Of a DNA stretch of 64,000 bases, positions 1 through 8,989 are shown in pieces (within the stretch, counting starts at the first letter, position 1; each line of letters starts with the position of its first letter). The stretch is from Streptococcus cristatus AS 1.3089 (GTDB lineage Bacteria; Bacillota; Bacilli; Lactobacillales; Streptococcaceae). Where the stretch lies: positions 2,078,101 through 2,142,100 of the forward strand of contig NC_021175.1 of NCBI RefSeq assembly GCF_000385925.1, read 5' to 3'. The notes below the pieces were generated by a model, which did not search any database, was not told the DNA's origin, and worked only from the letters and a program-made list of their open reading frames with translations. A program made the position numbers and the translations under genes.

Positions 1-950
1 CCTTTTCATGGACTCGCCTCTTTCCGACTGGAGAAGAGCGGAGACCCGATGCTAAGGTCCTTGCCTTCTATGAGTCAATTATCGATGCACTTCTCGAAAA
101 TGACATCGAACCAATTGTAAGCCTGTCTCATTTTGACTTCCCGCTTCATTTGTATGAAAAATACGGAGCATGGAAAAGTCGGCAAATGATTGCTATGTAT
201 GAAAAGTATTGTGAAGCCGTTTTGACCCACTTTAAAGAAAAAGTCACTTACTGGATTACCTTTAAAGAAATGAGCGCTCTGTCTTATTTGCCATTCTTGG
301 GCGCTGGGCTACACTTTGACAGCACAGAAAATCAAGAACAACAAATTTGGCTGGCTGCCCACCATCAGCTCATCGCATCCGCAAATGTGGTTAAGCTCGG
401 TCAAACCATCAATCCAACCTTCCAATTTGGTAGTTTGATTACCATCAATAGTGATTCCCACCAAGAAAATCACTCAGCTACCGATGCCTTAGGCCATGAG
501 CTGAACAGACGCAAAAACTACATTTTTACAGATGTGCAGACCAAGGGCCACTATCCAAACCACTTCCTTCGCTACATTGAGCGAAATCAGCTGGATCTGG
601 GCATTACGGAAGAGGATGTCTTCGCCTTAAGAGAAGGAGTCGTGGACTTCATCGCCTTCTCACACTATGCGGCAGAAAATATCCAAGATTTGTTTACCAG
701 CAAATATGTCCGCAAAAATGTAGAAACTTGCCTTGCACAACCTGTCCTTCTTCGGATTGCCATGTCTGAGCTATACGAGCGCTACCACAAGCCTCTGTTG
801 GTCATTGAGACTTGTTCTGAAGTTTCTGACCATCCGCAATTAGCTAAGAACATTCAAGACAACGTTCAAGAAATTATTAAATCCGTTGAAATTGACGGGA
901 TTGAGTTGCTTGGCTACACGCCATTTAGCTGGAGCGATGTAAACATCTAG
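1..950 (+). CDS. Glycoside hydrolase family 1 (6-phospho-beta-glucosidase-like), 5' cut by window edge, C-terminally short
   Basis: The open frame runs from base 3 with no start inside the window, so the 5' end lies outside. The translation shows the GH1 landmarks FSWTRLFP, SHFDFPLHL and the family-typical FTDVQ..G.YPN segment. GH1 enzymes hydrolyse (phospho-)beta-glucosides in the cytoplasm, usually after PTS uptake. The acid/base region reads ITFKEMS where the family has TFNE, and the nucleophile region reads VIETCSE where it has VENG. Both glutamates remain but their conserved neighbours are lost. The protein stops at GYTPFSWSDVNI, about 60-70 residues before the usual GH1 end, and I found no continuation in another frame. 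I infer a degraded or repurposed enzyme; the family call is firm, activity is doubtful. Confidence 0.75.
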   Translation, partial: FSWTRLFPTGEERRPDAKVLAFYESIIDALLENDIEPIVSLSHFDFPLHLYEKYGAWKSRQMIAMYEKYCEAVLTHFKEKVTYWITFKEMSALSYLPFLGAGLHFDSTENQEQQIWLAAHHQLIASANVVKLGQTINPTFQFGSLITINSDSHQENHSATDALGHELNRRKNYIFTDVQTKGHYPNHFLRYIERNQLDLGITEEDVFALREGVVDFIAFSHYAAENIQDLFTSKYVRKNVETCLAQPVLLRIAMSELYERYHKPLLVIETCSEVSDHPQLAKNIQDNVQEIIKSVEIDGIELLGYTPFSWSDVNI

Positions 951-977
951 GATTCAGCCCCAAGTTCAAAACATAGA

Positions 978-1023
978 AAAAATCTCCCTGCAAAAGTGGA
1001 CAGCCACTTATGGGGAGATTTTT
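978..1023. terminator. Bidirectional rho-independent terminator
   Basis: A long interrupted inverted repeat (AAAAATCTCC ... GGAGATTTTT with an inner AAGTGG/CCACTT stem) lies between the convergent GH1 and maf genes. It has A and T runs on both sides and can serve both strands. Confidence 0.75.
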
Positions 1024-1049
1024 GATGTTTTAAAATAGAAAGCAAAGCC

Positions 1050-1697
1050 TTAATCTTTTCCTTTGCTATCTCTAAAAATCCGATAGCTGGTCTCAGCGAC
1101 AGGCAGGCCGATGATGGTGTGCATATCGCCTGTAATTGAGCGGATAAAGCGAGGATCCAGCTCCTGAAAACCGTAAGCACCAGCCTTATCCAGCGGACGC
1201 TTGTCATGCAGATAGGCCTCGATGACAGGCTCTAATTCTGGGTAATAATCTACAAAGTCCACCTGAGCCACGGTGTAAAAAACTTCTAAAAAACCCTGCA
1301 TACGTAGGCAGACCGAAGTCACTACATGGTGGCTCTTGCCAAAGTAAGAGCGAAACATCCGACTAGCTTCGGCTAAATCCTGTGGTTTATTGTAAATCTG
1401 ACCATCCACTACGACGATGGTATCAGCTGAAATATAAAGGGTTTCAGCTTCCAAGTCCAAATCGGACTTGGCCTTGGAAATCTCACAACAAATCTTGGCT
1501 GCCTTGGTCAGAAAATCCTGTTCATCGATGGTTGCCATGCAATGCTCTTCGATAGCTCGCTCGTCCACTTCTACAGACTGAATATCTGGATTCAAAAAAC
1601 TCAGCAATTCCTTGCGTCTGGGCGACGTAGATAGGAGTACAAAGCGACGAATCCTTCCTTTTTCACCTTCCCTTTGGTAGTCAAAAACCGTCTTCAT
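1050..1697 (-). CDS. maf: Maf family nucleoside triphosphate pyrophosphatase
   Basis: Maf proteins hydrolyse non-canonical or modified nucleoside triphosphates to monophosphates in the cytoplasm. The N-terminal LLSTSPRRKELL motif (about residues 21-32) is the Maf signature, followed by the E-x-C/ADTIVVVDG core and NKP. The length, 215 residues, is slightly above the family norm because of a 20-residue N-terminal extension. The start is chosen because an AGGAGGACAATT ribosome site precedes ATG at 1697. It overlaps the upstream Xre gene by 4 bases, implying translational coupling. The Maf family call is certain; which nucleotides it prefers cannot be read from the sequence. Confidence 0.88.
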   Translation of the reverse strand: MKTVFDYQREGEKGRIRRFVLLSTSPRRKELLSFLNPDIQSVEVDERAIEEHCMATIDEQDFLTKAAKICCEISKAKSDLDLEAETLYISADTIVVVDGQIYNKPQDLAEASRMFRSYFGKSHHVVTSVCLRMQGFLEVFYTVAQVDFVDYYPELEPVIEAYLHDKRPLDKAGAYGFQELDPRFIRSITGDMHTIIGLPVAETSYRIFRDSKGKD

Positions 1698-1921
1698 AAT
1701 TGTCCTCCTATGTCCTTTAATTGAAAGAGCTCTTCCACCCGCAAATCAAAAACCTGAGCGATTTTTAAAGCCATCTCTAGCGAGGGATTGTAGCGGTTAT
1801 TTTCCAAGTGTAAGATTGTCTCGCGTCGCATGCCGATGCGGTCAGCCAATTCCTGCTGGGTCATGCCTCTGGTTTCACGGACAGATTTGAGTTTGGTGAT
1901 AATATTGCTTTCCTTGGCCAT
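1694..1921 (-). CDS. Xre-family helix-turn-helix transcriptional regulator
   Basis: A 75-residue protein consisting almost entirely of an HTH_3 domain: LKSVRETRGMTQQELADRIG followed by RRETILHLENNRYNPSLEMALKIAQVF. It is a compact YozG/YvaO-type regulator. I chose ATG at 1921 because GAAAGAGGGG stands 6-8 bases upstream; a longer frame exists but lacks a ribosome site. The start lies inside the 3' end of the upstream membrane-protein gene (47-base overlap), a common arrangement for Xre regulators paired with a small multi-pass protein. It may bind the inverted repeat at 2539-2560; that is inference. Confidence 0.82.
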   Translation of the reverse strand: MAKESNIITKLKSVRETRGMTQQELADRIGMRRETILHLENNRYNPSLEMALKIAQVFDLRVEELFQLKDIGGQL

Positions 1922-2522
1922 TTTTAACCCCTCTTTCAAATAAAAAGAAGACAAAGCCAAAGAGCAAAATCAAGACACCAATCATAATGAAGAATATTCC
2001 GGCATTGACTGTGATGGAACCTACATTAGCGCTAAGCCCTGCAAGCACCAGTAAAATTGCTATACAAATAGCAAACATCAAAGTCGCTGCTTTTGCTAGA
2101 TTGGCATAAAAGCGCTCGTCTGCTTTCTCATTGACCTTTTTTAAGGCAAAAAATAAAAGAAAGAGAAGCTGGATAGCGAGGAGCCCTCCCAAGGCAATGT
2201 ACTTTATAATGGACGGATTGGTGCTCGGAGTCCACAACCAAATTCCGACAGTATAGATAGAGGTTGCCGTAAGATTCAACAGATTATAAAATTTCATAGT
2301 CAGATCATAGACCTGCTTTTCTTGAATCTCTTTCATCTTCTTAGACCATGGTTTCATGTGAAACCAAGACCAGATGCTTATAAGCTGACCTATACTTACC
2401 AAACCGACAATCATCCACTTGGCTGACCAGCTGAGATTGCTGGGAGCAAGGAAAACAGTAAAATCAATAAAGAGAGCGGTGGCGACTAAAATGAGGCCAC
2501 CCATTTTTTGACTTTTTTTCAT
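1875..2522 (-). CDS. Multi-pass membrane protein (DUF3169/DUF2178-like), partner of Xre regulator
   Basis: A 215-residue protein with about six hydrophobic segments (roughly residues 8-28, 35-53, 85-103, 110-126, 145-165, 172-192) and a cytosolic loop containing KVNEKADERFYANLAK, reminiscent of the DER-containing loops of DUF3169/DUF2178 proteins. I do not recognise a biochemical function. Its 3' end overlaps the Xre gene, and proteins of this type are usually co-transcribed with and regulated by that Xre partner. Start ATG follows a GAAAGGAGTC ribosome site. The C-terminal tail beyond the last helix is unusually long because of the overlap. Confidence 0.65.
   Translation of the reverse strand: MKKSQKMGGLILVATALFIDFTVFLAPSNLSWSAKWMIVGLVSIGQLISIWSWFHMKPWSKKMKEIQEKQVYDLTMKFYNLLNLTATSIYTVGIWLWTPSTNPSIIKYIALGGLLAIQLLFLLFFALKKVNEKADERFYANLAKAATLMFAICIAILLVLAGLSANVGSITVNAGIFFIMIGVLILLFGFVFFLFERGVKNGQGKQYYHQTQICP
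2350..2365. other. Degenerate parS-like palindrome
   Basis: GGTTTCATGTGAAACC matches the parS consensus TGTTTCACGTGAAACA at 13 of 16 positions, differing at both ends and at one central base. It is inside the membrane-protein gene. ParB tolerance of the central change is uncertain, so this is a weak call next to the three good sites elsewhere. Confidence 0.25.
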
Positions 2523-2538
2523 GATAGACTCCTTTCGT

Positions 2539-2560
2539 AGTGTTAGAAATATTTAACACT
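2539..2560. promoter_or_regulatory. Inverted-repeat operator upstream of membrane protein/Xre/maf operon
   Basis: AGTGTTA-N8-TAACACT is a perfect 7-bp inverted repeat between a TATAAC-like -10 element and the start of the membrane-protein gene. It is placed to act as an autoregulatory operator, most simply for the Xre protein of the operon. Confidence 0.45.
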
Positions 2561-2646
2561 CTTTATGTTATAAATATATCACATATAAGAATAAAAGACA
2601 AGCATTTATGTGCTACTTTGGAATTTTTTATTTCCGCAAACAAAAA

Positions 2647-2665
2647 CCCCAGAATTTCTCTGGGG
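2647..2665 (-). terminator. Terminator of czcD
   Basis: CCCCAGA-loop-TCTGGGG followed on the minus strand by TTTTTG, directly after the czcD stop codon. Confidence 0.85.
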
Positions 2666-2672
2666 AGCTGGC

Positions 2673-3533
2673 TTATTCTTTACCAATACAATATTCTTGG
2701 TGCTCTTGCAAGCTTTCATCGGTCTGAATGGTCACTTTGGAAATGCCATAAGCTAAAAGCTTTTGGCGCAGGACAACCTGCGTTTCAGCCAGCAAATTAG
2801 GATTTTCCAGACAGATATGAAGCATGGCATATTTTTCCAAACCATCCGTTGTCCAAACATTGAGCTGGGTGATGGCTCGCACATTTTCCAGCGCTGCTAT
2901 TTCCTGATAAAGCTGACTGAGGTCCACATCGCTGGGCACATGGTCTAGGAAAATCTGGATATTTTCCCAAAATTTTGGCAGAGCCTGACTGAGAATAAAG
3001 CCTGCGATGATGAGAGAAAGAAGCGGATCTAGGAAGTACCAGTCGGTGAAGCGCAAGATGAGGGAAACTACGATAACTGCTACCCAACCCAAGATATCCT
3101 CAAGAAAATGCAGGCTGAGAATGGATTCGTTGTGGCTGTGTCCATGACTGACCACTCGGCTGGCCGCTGTATTGACGACAATGGCGACAATCCCCAAAAC
3201 TAACATGCCATCATAATTCACCTTCTCAGGCGCAAATAATTTAGGGACATTTTCCACGATCACCAAGGTTGATCCAACCAGCAAAATCACCGAGGTCAAC
3301 AGGGCTCCCAGCAAGCTGTATCGTTTATAACCCAAGGTATATTCTCGGTCTTCTTTTTTTGTGGAAACCTTTTCAAAAAGAGTCGATAGACCAATAGCCA
3401 AAGCATCTCCGGTATCATGAACCGCATCGGCTAAGACAGCGCTGGAATGAAAGAGAAGGCCAAAGATAAACTCAATAATAGCAAAAGAAAAGTTTAACAG
3501 AAAGGCAATTGTCATATTTTTACTGGATTTCAT
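2673..3533 (-). CDS. czcD: Cation diffusion facilitator, zinc efflux (CzcD-like)
   Basis: Cation diffusion facilitators export Zn2+ (and Co2+/Cd2+) in exchange for protons. The 286-residue protein has the six-helix CDF layout, the metal-site motifs HDTGDA in helix 2 and HFLEDILGW in helix 5, a histidine loop (SHGHSH) and a C-terminal cytosolic domain. I place the start at 3533 because GGAGGTTCGC precedes it; the frame extends further upstream without a ribosome site. It is transcribed away from a TetR-type gene, the arrangement of czcD and its zinc-sensing activator SczA in pneumococcus. Metal specificity is inferred from this context. Confidence 0.85.
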   Translation of the reverse strand: MKSSKNMTIAFLLNFSFAIIEFIFGLLFHSSAVLADAVHDTGDALAIGLSTLFEKVSTKKEDREYTLGYKRYSLLGALLTSVILLVGSTLVIVENVPKLFAPEKVNYDGMLVLGIVAIVVNTAASRVVSHGHSHNESILSLHFLEDILGWVAVIVVSLILRFTDWYFLDPLLSLIIAGFILSQALPKFWENIQIFLDHVPSDVDLSQLYQEIAALENVRAITQLNVWTTDGLEKYAMLHICLENPNLLAETQVVLRQKLLAYGISKVTIQTDESLQEHQEYCIGKE

Positions 3534-3594
3534 GCGAACCTCCTTGTTTATTTTCCTAAGTAGATAATACTTATGGTATAATGTAATCAATACC

Positions 3595-3607
3595 GAACAC
3601 TATGTTC
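3595..3607. promoter_or_regulatory. Candidate SczA operator (inverted repeat)
   Basis: GAACA-CTA-TGTTC is a perfect inverted repeat in the czcD-sczA intergenic region. It resembles the TGTTCA half-sites reported for pneumococcal SczA, and lies just upstream of a TATAAT-like element for czcD. Confidence 0.5.
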
Positions 3608-3702
3608 AATTATATTATCTCCTATTATTAGAAAGGAAACAAGAGCCAGTTCATGTCCTTTGTCTCTTAGCAGACAAAAAGCTCTTTTTGTACGGAATTT
3701 CC

Positions 3703-4224
3703 ATGGATAGACGAGTAAAAAAATCACGCGCAGCTATTTACCAAGCCTTTATCAGCCTGCTCAATCAGAAAAGCTACGAAAACATCACCGTTCAGGAAAT
3801 CATTGATATGGCAGATGTAGGCCGCTCTACCTTCTATAGCCACTTTGAGACCAAAGAAACCCTGCTGGAGGAACTCTGCCAAGACCTCTTTCAGCATACC
3901 TTTATCGAGCGATCTGAAGGACGCGATTTATTTGAAGCGACAGCCCATATTTTCCATCACTTTCGGAAAAATCAGGATCGGATAGCCACCCTCCTCTTGG
4001 CTAAAAATACTTATTTCATCAACCGCCTGAAAATCGAGCTAGAGCGCTATCTCTTTCCCATGATTGAGCAGACATTATTGCAGAAAAAGGGCCATCTGCC
4101 TGAACATTTTCTCAAAAATTATGTGACGTCAACTTTTGTGGAGACGGTCAGCTGGTGGCTACAGCAAAGAAAGCAGGTCGATGAAGACACGATTTCCCAC
4201 TATTTTCTAGACTTGATGAACTAA
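3703..4224 (+). CDS. sczA: TetR-family zinc-responsive regulator (SczA-like)
   Basis: A 173-residue TetR-type protein with an N-terminal HTH (ITVQEIIDMADVGRSTFYSHF, residues about 30-50) and a C-terminal domain of the TetR_C_8 kind. In S. pneumoniae SczA activates the divergent czcD gene when zinc is high. Its divergence from czcD, its start MDRRVKKSRAAIYQAF and its length fit that protein. I prefer ATG 3703 over the in-frame codon at 3688. The ribosome site is weak (CGGA), so the start is less certain than the identity. Confidence 0.78.
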   Translation: MDRRVKKSRAAIYQAFISLLNQKSYENITVQEIIDMADVGRSTFYSHFETKETLLEELCQDLFQHTFIERSEGRDLFEATAHIFHHFRKNQDRIATLLLAKNTYFINRLKIELERYLFPMIEQTLLQKKGHLPEHFLKNYVTSTFVETVSWWLQQRKQVDEDTISHYFLDLMN

Positions 4225-4300
4225 TCTGCAATTTACCTGTCATTTTCAGGAAAGATGTGGTATAATCGTTCCTTGACGCACGAAAGGAGATTGATAACTC

Positions 4301-5473
4301 ATGAAAAAAGAACACTCACCATTTTTAATTCCAGGTATTATCATGATTGGGGTTGCCTTGCGGGCACCTTTTACTGTTTTGCCTGTCGTTTTGACGGACA
4401 TTGCTGATGGACTTCAGGTTCCAGTCAGTTCTCTAGGTCTCTTGACTAGTCTGCCTTTGATTATGTTTGCTCTCTGCTCAGTCTTTGCTCCGCGCTTGGC
4501 GCAAAAGATGAGCTTGGAAAAGCTGTTTGCACTTGTGCTAGTCGTCCTAACTCTAGGCTCACTGATTCGCGTGTTTAATCTTCCCTTACTCTATACGGGA
4601 ACTATTATTTTAGGAGCGGCTATTGCTGTCTTAAATGTCCTTCTTCCGAGCTTGATTCAGGCCAATCAGCCACATCGAATCGGATTTTTGACAACCCTTT
4701 ACATCACATCTATGGGGCTGTCGATTACGATTCTTTCTGCTCTAGCTGTTCCCATCGTTCAAATGAGCTCTTGGCGAGGTCTCATCTGGGTGTCGACTCT
4801 GATTTGCTTTGTGATTCTCTTGGTTTGGCTACCCAATGTCAAATATAGCCATCGCTTGGCTAGTAAGCAGCAAGGAAAACAAGAGCAAGGAGCTCTTCTG
4901 AAAAATCCAAGAGTCTGGGCCTTAATTTTATTTGGTGGTTTACAGTCACTACTCTTTTATACCAGTATGACCTGGTTGCCGACTTTAGGACAACAAGCCG
5001 GCCTTTCTACTGATACGACAGGCTTACTAGCAGCCATCTTTTCTCTGATTAGCCTGCCCTTTTCAATGACAATTCCTAGCTTGACAGCGCGCTTGAAGGC
5101 TCGTCAACGTCTGGTCATGATTAGCTTGGTTTCTGCGGCAGGTCTGATCGGCATTACCATGCTCTTGATTCGGACAAATTCCTTTGCTTATTGGCTGATT
5201 CTTAATCTCCTCATTGGTATGTCTGTCAGCGCCCTCTTCCCCTATCTCATGGTGACCTTCTCCCTCAAGACCTCTACGCCTGCGCAAACGGCTCAGCTAT
5301 CTGGACTGGCTCAAACTGGAGGATACATCCTAGCCGCCTTCGGACCTAGTCTCTTTGGCTACAGTTTTGATCTGTTCCATTCTTGGATGCCAGCCATCCT
5401 CATCCTCCTCGGTCTGACCGTCATCATGACCATGAGCCTCTTTTACATAGAAAAATTTGACAAGATTCTATAA
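4301..5473 (+). CDS. MFS transporter, CynX/NimT family
   Basis: A 390-residue twelve-helix major facilitator. The N-terminus (GVALRAPFTVLPVVLTDIA) and the LNVLLPSLI stretch are characteristic of the CynX/NimT branch (cyanate or 2-nitroimidazole transport in Gram-negatives). The real substrate in streptococci is not known. It stands alone, with an AAAGGAG ribosome site upstream and its own terminator downstream. Nothing in the neighbourhood indicates a substrate. Confidence 0.8.
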   Translation: MKKEHSPFLIPGIIMIGVALRAPFTVLPVVLTDIADGLQVPVSSLGLLTSLPLIMFALCSVFAPRLAQKMSLEKLFALVLVVLTLGSLIRVFNLPLLYTGTIILGAAIAVLNVLLPSLIQANQPHRIGFLTTLYITSMGLSITILSALAVPIVQMSSWRGLIWVSTLICFVILLVWLPNVKYSHRLASKQQGKQEQGALLKNPRVWALILFGGLQSLLFYTSMTWLPTLGQQAGLSTDTTGLLAAIFSLISLPFSMTIPSLTARLKARQRLVMISLVSAAGLIGITMLLIRTNSFAYWLILNLLIGMSVSALFPYLMVTFSLKTSTPAQTAQLSGLAQTGGYILAAFGPSLFGYSFDLFHSWMPAILILLGLTVIMTMSLFYIEKFDKIL

Positions 5474-5474
5474 A

Positions 5475-5504
5475 ACTTCTGATTCTCCATCAGGAGTTTT
5501 TTGT
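5475..5504 (+). terminator. Terminator of the MFS gene
   Basis: ACTTCTGAT-tctcc-ATCAGGAGT (one G-T pair) followed by TTTTTT, starting 1 base after the stop codon. Confidence 0.8.
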
Positions 5505-5555
5505 TGCCAAGTTTCTTGGTCGGATAGTAGCTTTTTCTTGGAAATCAGCAAAAAA

Positions 5556-5715
5556 GAGGCTGGGACAAAAAGATTTCAATTTTTAAAAATCTTAATTATT
5601 AAGCCCTTCAAATATATAATTAAATGCGAAAAGCGAACAAAGCAGAATTCTGATTACCAGAAAACTAGTTTTGTTCGCTTTTTATATTTGAGGTCGGACC
5701 TTTGTCCCACTCTCT
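5556..5715 (-). repeat. Streptococcal terminator-like repeat, copy C (divergent interior)
   Basis: Read on the minus strand it starts AGAGAGTGGGACA immediately after the GNAT stop codon and ends TGTCCCAGCCTC plus a T run, the same ends as the repeats at 20542-20726 and 27121-27295. Its interior differs: at 5629-5684 a 12-bp stem AAAGCGAACAAA/TTTGTTCGCTTT closes a smaller TTCTG/CAGAA hairpin. The two ends can pair into a terminator-like stem. Confidence 0.65.
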
Positions 5716-6195
5716 TCATTGGTGATAATCGTAGGCAAGCCGAGGGCTGCCATCTGACAAATAAATCGTACCACACTGGCTGAAGCCGTAGCGGAGAATG
5801 GCTGCTTGCATCGGATGGTTATCCGCATGCGTATCGATTCGGAGATAGGAAATTTGCTGCAGGCAAAAGTCAAAACACTGGTAAGCCAGACCCTTGACTT
5901 GTCCATTTGAAGCCATACGGTGGATTGTACCGTAAGGCTCTGAAAAATGCCAAGCACCTTCAATCTCTTGGTAGGTCGGATCTGGTCCGATGATGAACGC
6001 AAAGATTCCAACAACTTGTCCAGCCTCTTCAAAGACATAGCAGTGACCTGCCCGAATATCTTCCTCTACCAGCTGACGATTCGGATAGGAAGCTGACCAC
6101 TGATTTGGATTCCCCGTATTCCGCATAAACTCCCTAGCCTGACCAAAAATTGCTAAAATCGCTGGTATATCCTGCATTTCCGCCAAGCGAATCAT
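5716..6195 (-). CDS. GNAT family N-acetyltransferase
   Basis: A 159-residue single-domain GNAT protein. The opening MIRLAEMQDIPAILAIF, the HRMASNGQVKGLAYQCFDFC segment around the acetyl-CoA loop (residues about 92-112) and the closing LRYGFSQCGTIYL are typical of this superfamily. The pyrophosphate-binding loop reads SNGQVKGL, close to the Q/R-x-x-G-x-G/A pattern. It follows dltD by only 24 bases on the same strand and may be read as the last gene of the dlt transcript. The substrate is unknown. Confidence 0.8.
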   Translation of the reverse strand: MIRLAEMQDIPAILAIFGQAREFMRNTGNPNQWSASYPNRQLVEEDIRAGHCYVFEEAGQVVGIFAFIIGPDPTYQEIEGAWHFSEPYGTIHRMASNGQVKGLAYQCFDFCLQQISYLRIDTHADNHPMQAAILRYGFSQCGTIYLSDGSPRLAYDYHQ

Positions 6196-6219
6196 GTCGC
6201 CTCCTTCCAGCCTATTACC

Positions 6220-7491
6220 TTATTTGACAAATTCCTCGTAGTTACCCGTGTAATTAGCCCACTCCTTACTGAAGAATTTTTCATTGATCTGATAATTCGG
6301 AGCAGGTTGAGGGTTAGAGACAAAAGGATCGACAGCCTTGTCGAAAGCCAGCCAGCCATTCCAACCCATGTGGATCGTGTCCTGCATAAAGTAAGGCTTA
6401 TCGCCGTCCTTAGAAAAGTCAGCAATATTTGTAAAGCCTTGACTCTCCAGCTGGAACTTAATCTTCTCAACTGTACGCTGGTACATCTCTTCACTCAATC
6501 CAGTATAGGCCATCCATTTGGCATTGACTGGTGGAATGACAAAGATGACATTCGTATGAGATTTGGCAAATTGTTCCAAAACTAGCTGCAAATCATTGTA
6601 CTCAGGAGACTTTTCGTAAGACTGTTTGGATTGGAATCCTTTGAACTTCTTGATTTTTCTAGCCAAACGCTTCTTATAAAAGTCGTTATCGATCCCTAAA
6701 TCATTGTTATTAGTCTGCTTGACAGCATCTGCCGTAGCCAGTTTTTCCAATTCTTCATAGGAGAATTCATCTGGAAGGCGGGAAAGCTGAGGTAAAACCT
6801 TCGTGTCATAGTTGCCATTATTACCAGCAGCAAACGTGCTGAAAAAAGCATCCTCCCGCTGATAAATACGGCTCATAGTATGGATATACTGCTGCTCAAA
6901 AGAAGTCAGTTGGCTTCCATCGGCCACTTTCCTGACAATATCCCCCATAGCAATGTTGGGATAGAGCTGCAAAAGCCGCTGAGCTGCATACTGAGCGCCT
7001 ACGCCACCGTCCTGAAAGCTAAGAAAACCAGCTAGCTGGTCGCTATTGAAATACTGCTGAAAAGCCGCCGCGTCATAGCCCTTTTTAGTAAACCATTGCG
7101 GAGAAACGACATAGACAGCCGTCTTATTTTCCAGCTCAGAGGTCATCTGCTGCATCCCAAAATATTGGTTGAGCGAAGCCGCCCCCCGCTGTCCTAGAAA
7201 ATAAGGTCGGTAATTGCGGTCATACTTCTCAGCCAAAACAGCTGGGTGCATACTGTCAAAGCGCAGCCATTCGCTGGAGCCAAAGTAGGGCACAAAACGG
7301 GTATCTTGATCTGTCAGGGCCGTCATTTTTTTGCTACGGCTTTTGAACGTTTCTGCTGTAAGAGTCACAGCTGCCCGCTTCTCTGCTTCCACATCATGCT
7401 TTTTCTCAAGCGGATAGAAGAAAAAGAGTAGGGCGACCATGACCAAGGCGCAGAAGACCGGCCCCAGAATCAGCCAGAGTCGTTTAAGCAT
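6220..7491 (-). CDS. dltD: D-alanyl-lipoteichoic acid biosynthesis protein DltD
   Basis: DltD is an extracytoplasmic, membrane-anchored hydrolase-like protein needed for the last step of teichoic acid D-alanylation. One N-terminal transmembrane helix (about residues 5-26) is followed by an SGNH-like domain: the catalytic serine lies in FGSSEW and the Asp/His pair in the C-terminal [10 protein letters not shown]. The length, 423 residues, is normal. It overlaps dltC by 8 bases, as expected in this operon. Confidence 0.95.
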   Translation of the reverse strand: MLKRLWLILGPVFCALVMVALLFFFYPLEKKHDVEAEKRAAVTLTAETFKSRSKKMTALTDQDTRFVPYFGSSEWLRFDSMHPAVLAEKYDRNYRPYFLGQRGAASLNQYFGMQQMTSELENKTAVYVVSPQWFTKKGYDAAAFQQYFNSDQLAGFLSFQDGGVGAQYAAQRLLQLYPNIAMGDIVRKVADGSQLTSFEQQYIHTMSRIYQREDAFFSTFAAGNNGNYDTKVLPQLSRLPDEFSYEELEKLATADAVKQTNNNDLGIDNDFYKKRLARKIKKFKGFQSKQSYEKSPEYNDLQLVLEQFAKSHTNVIFVIPPVNAKWMAYTGLSEEMYQRTVEKIKFQLESQGFTNIADFSKDGDKPYFMQDTIHMGWNGWLAFDKAVDPFVSNPQPAPNYQINEKFFSKEWANYTGNYEEFVK

Positions 7492-7723
7492 TACGAAGCT
7501 CCGTTACACCTTCAACGATTTTATTGGCTGTATTCCAGTCATCGCGGCCAAATTCTGATACTGGCACACGGATATCAAAACGGTTTTCCAGCTCAACAAT
7601 CAGCTCGACCGTTCCCATACTGTCCAAAACACCGGCATCAAACAAATCCTCGTCCATCATGTCCGAAACATCTTCCATAAATAATTCGTCAATAATTTCA
7701 ATTACTTCTGCTTTTACATCCAT
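7484..7723 (-). CDS. dltC: D-alanine--poly(phosphoribitol) ligase subunit 2 (carrier protein) DltC
   Basis: A 79-residue acyl-carrier-like protein. The phosphopantetheine attachment serine lies in [10 protein letters not shown] (residue about 34). DltC receives D-alanyl from DltA and passes it to the DltB/DltX membrane machinery. The gene sits between dltB and dltD, with a 21-base gap to dltB and an 8-base overlap with dltD. Confidence 0.96.
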   Translation of the reverse strand: MDVKAEVIEIIDELFMEDVSDMMDEDLFDAGVLDSMGTVELIVELENRFDIRVPVSEFGRDDWNTANKIVEGVTELRNA

Positions 7724-7744
7724 TATAGTTTCCTCGTTTACATT

Positions 7745-8989
7745 TTATTTTTTAAACCAAAGGTCATTCAAAAATCCTGAGAAGATCAAGAATGAGAACA
7801 TGACAACATGGAAGGTGATAACAACCCCCAGCGCTTGGGTCCACTTGTTGTCAGGCAGGGCTGGCAGTCCCTTACTTTTACGCTCTTTATTGATGGTCTT
7901 TTTCTTACGGAGCCAAGCGTCATTGACCACCAAGCCCAGACCGTGGAAAAGACCATAGGCGATATAGTACCAGGTCACACCATGCCAGAAGCCCATGACC
8001 AACATATTGATCAGATAGGCCACACTGGAAGTCGTATTGCGGTTTTTAAAGACCTTGTTGCGCATGAGCACCATGACCAGCCGCATAAAGACAAAGTCGC
8101 GGAACCAGAAGGACAGGCTCATGTGCCAGCGATTCCAGAATTCCTTCAAATCGCGTGAAACAAAAGGCTTGTCAAAGTTGATAGGGCTCTTGATGCCCAT
8201 GAGATTGGAAATGGCCACCGCAAACATCGAATAACCGGCAAAGTCAAAGAAGAGATCCAGACCAAAGACATACATGACGCCTAGCGTTCCTAGATTGAAG
8301 AAACCGCCAGTATAGAGGGCATAGGTCTTGACATGCCCTAAAATCATGTGGCCAAAGATATGGGCGAGGACAAACTTATAAAGAAAGCCCAGCATAATAT
8401 ACTTGACCGACTGCTCCAGCATATCCAAAAGCTCATCTCGCTCTGGTATTTGGAGATAATTTTCATTGAAACGCTTGAAACGATCAATGGGACCACTCGA
8501 AAAAGTGGGCATAAAGAGCATAAAGCGGAGAAATTCCCAGAGGCTGAAATCAGTCAGCACGCCATCCCTCAGCTCAATGATCATACCAACTGAGCGGAAG
8601 GTCAGATAGGAAATTCCCAGAAAGCCAAAGAGTGATTGGTGGCCGCTGATAGCCGGCTCAACCTTGACCCAGAATAGGGGCAGAACCGCCAATACTGTAT
8701 GCAAATAAAATATCCACTTGCTGTCCCGCTTTTTGCGGTAGAATTTATAAGAATAAACCCAGACCGTCTGCCAGACGACATAAAAGAGCAGGGCATAAAG
8801 CTGCGCCAGACTAGGGCCGGTCAACATCAAGACGATAAAGGCCAAGCTGACCAAGGCTTCGTAGACTGGGAAGCGTTTTTTAAAGAAAAGTCCGATAAAG
8901 ATTGGCAAAACAGCCAAGATAAGATAGAGGAAATACTGTGGGTCTCCGTAAGGCTCCAGATGAGGAAGCTGTTTCAAGAAATCCATCAT
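7745..8989 (-). CDS. dltB: D-alanyl transfer membrane O-acyltransferase DltB
   Basis: A 414-residue MBOAT-family membrane protein with about eleven transmembrane segments. The conserved histidine is in the C-terminal [18 protein letters not shown] motif, and [13 protein letters not shown] sequence ([17 protein letters not shown]) lies before it. It moves the D-alanyl group from DltC across the membrane for transfer to lipoteichoic acid. The ATG overlaps the dltA stop by four bases, indicating translational coupling. Confidence 0.96.
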   Translation of the reverse strand: MMDFLKQLPHLEPYGDPQYFLYLILAVLPIFIGLFFKKRFPVYEALVSLAFIVLMLTGPSLAQLYALLFYVVWQTVWVYSYKFYRKKRDSKWIFYLHTVLAVLPLFWVKVEPAISGHQSLFGFLGISYLTFRSVGMIIELRDGVLTDFSLWEFLRFMLFMPTFSSGPIDRFKRFNENYLQIPERDELLDMLEQSVKYIMLGFLYKFVLAHIFGHMILGHVKTYALYTGGFFNLGTLGVMYVFGLDLFFDFAGYSMFAVAISNLMGIKSPINFDKPFVSRDLKEFWNRWHMSLSFWFRDFVFMRLVMVLMRNKVFKNRNTTSSVAYLINMLVMGFWHGVTWYYIAYGLFHGLGLVVNDAWLRKKKTINKERKSKGLPALPDNKWTQALGVVITFHVVMFSFLIFSGFLNDLWFKK

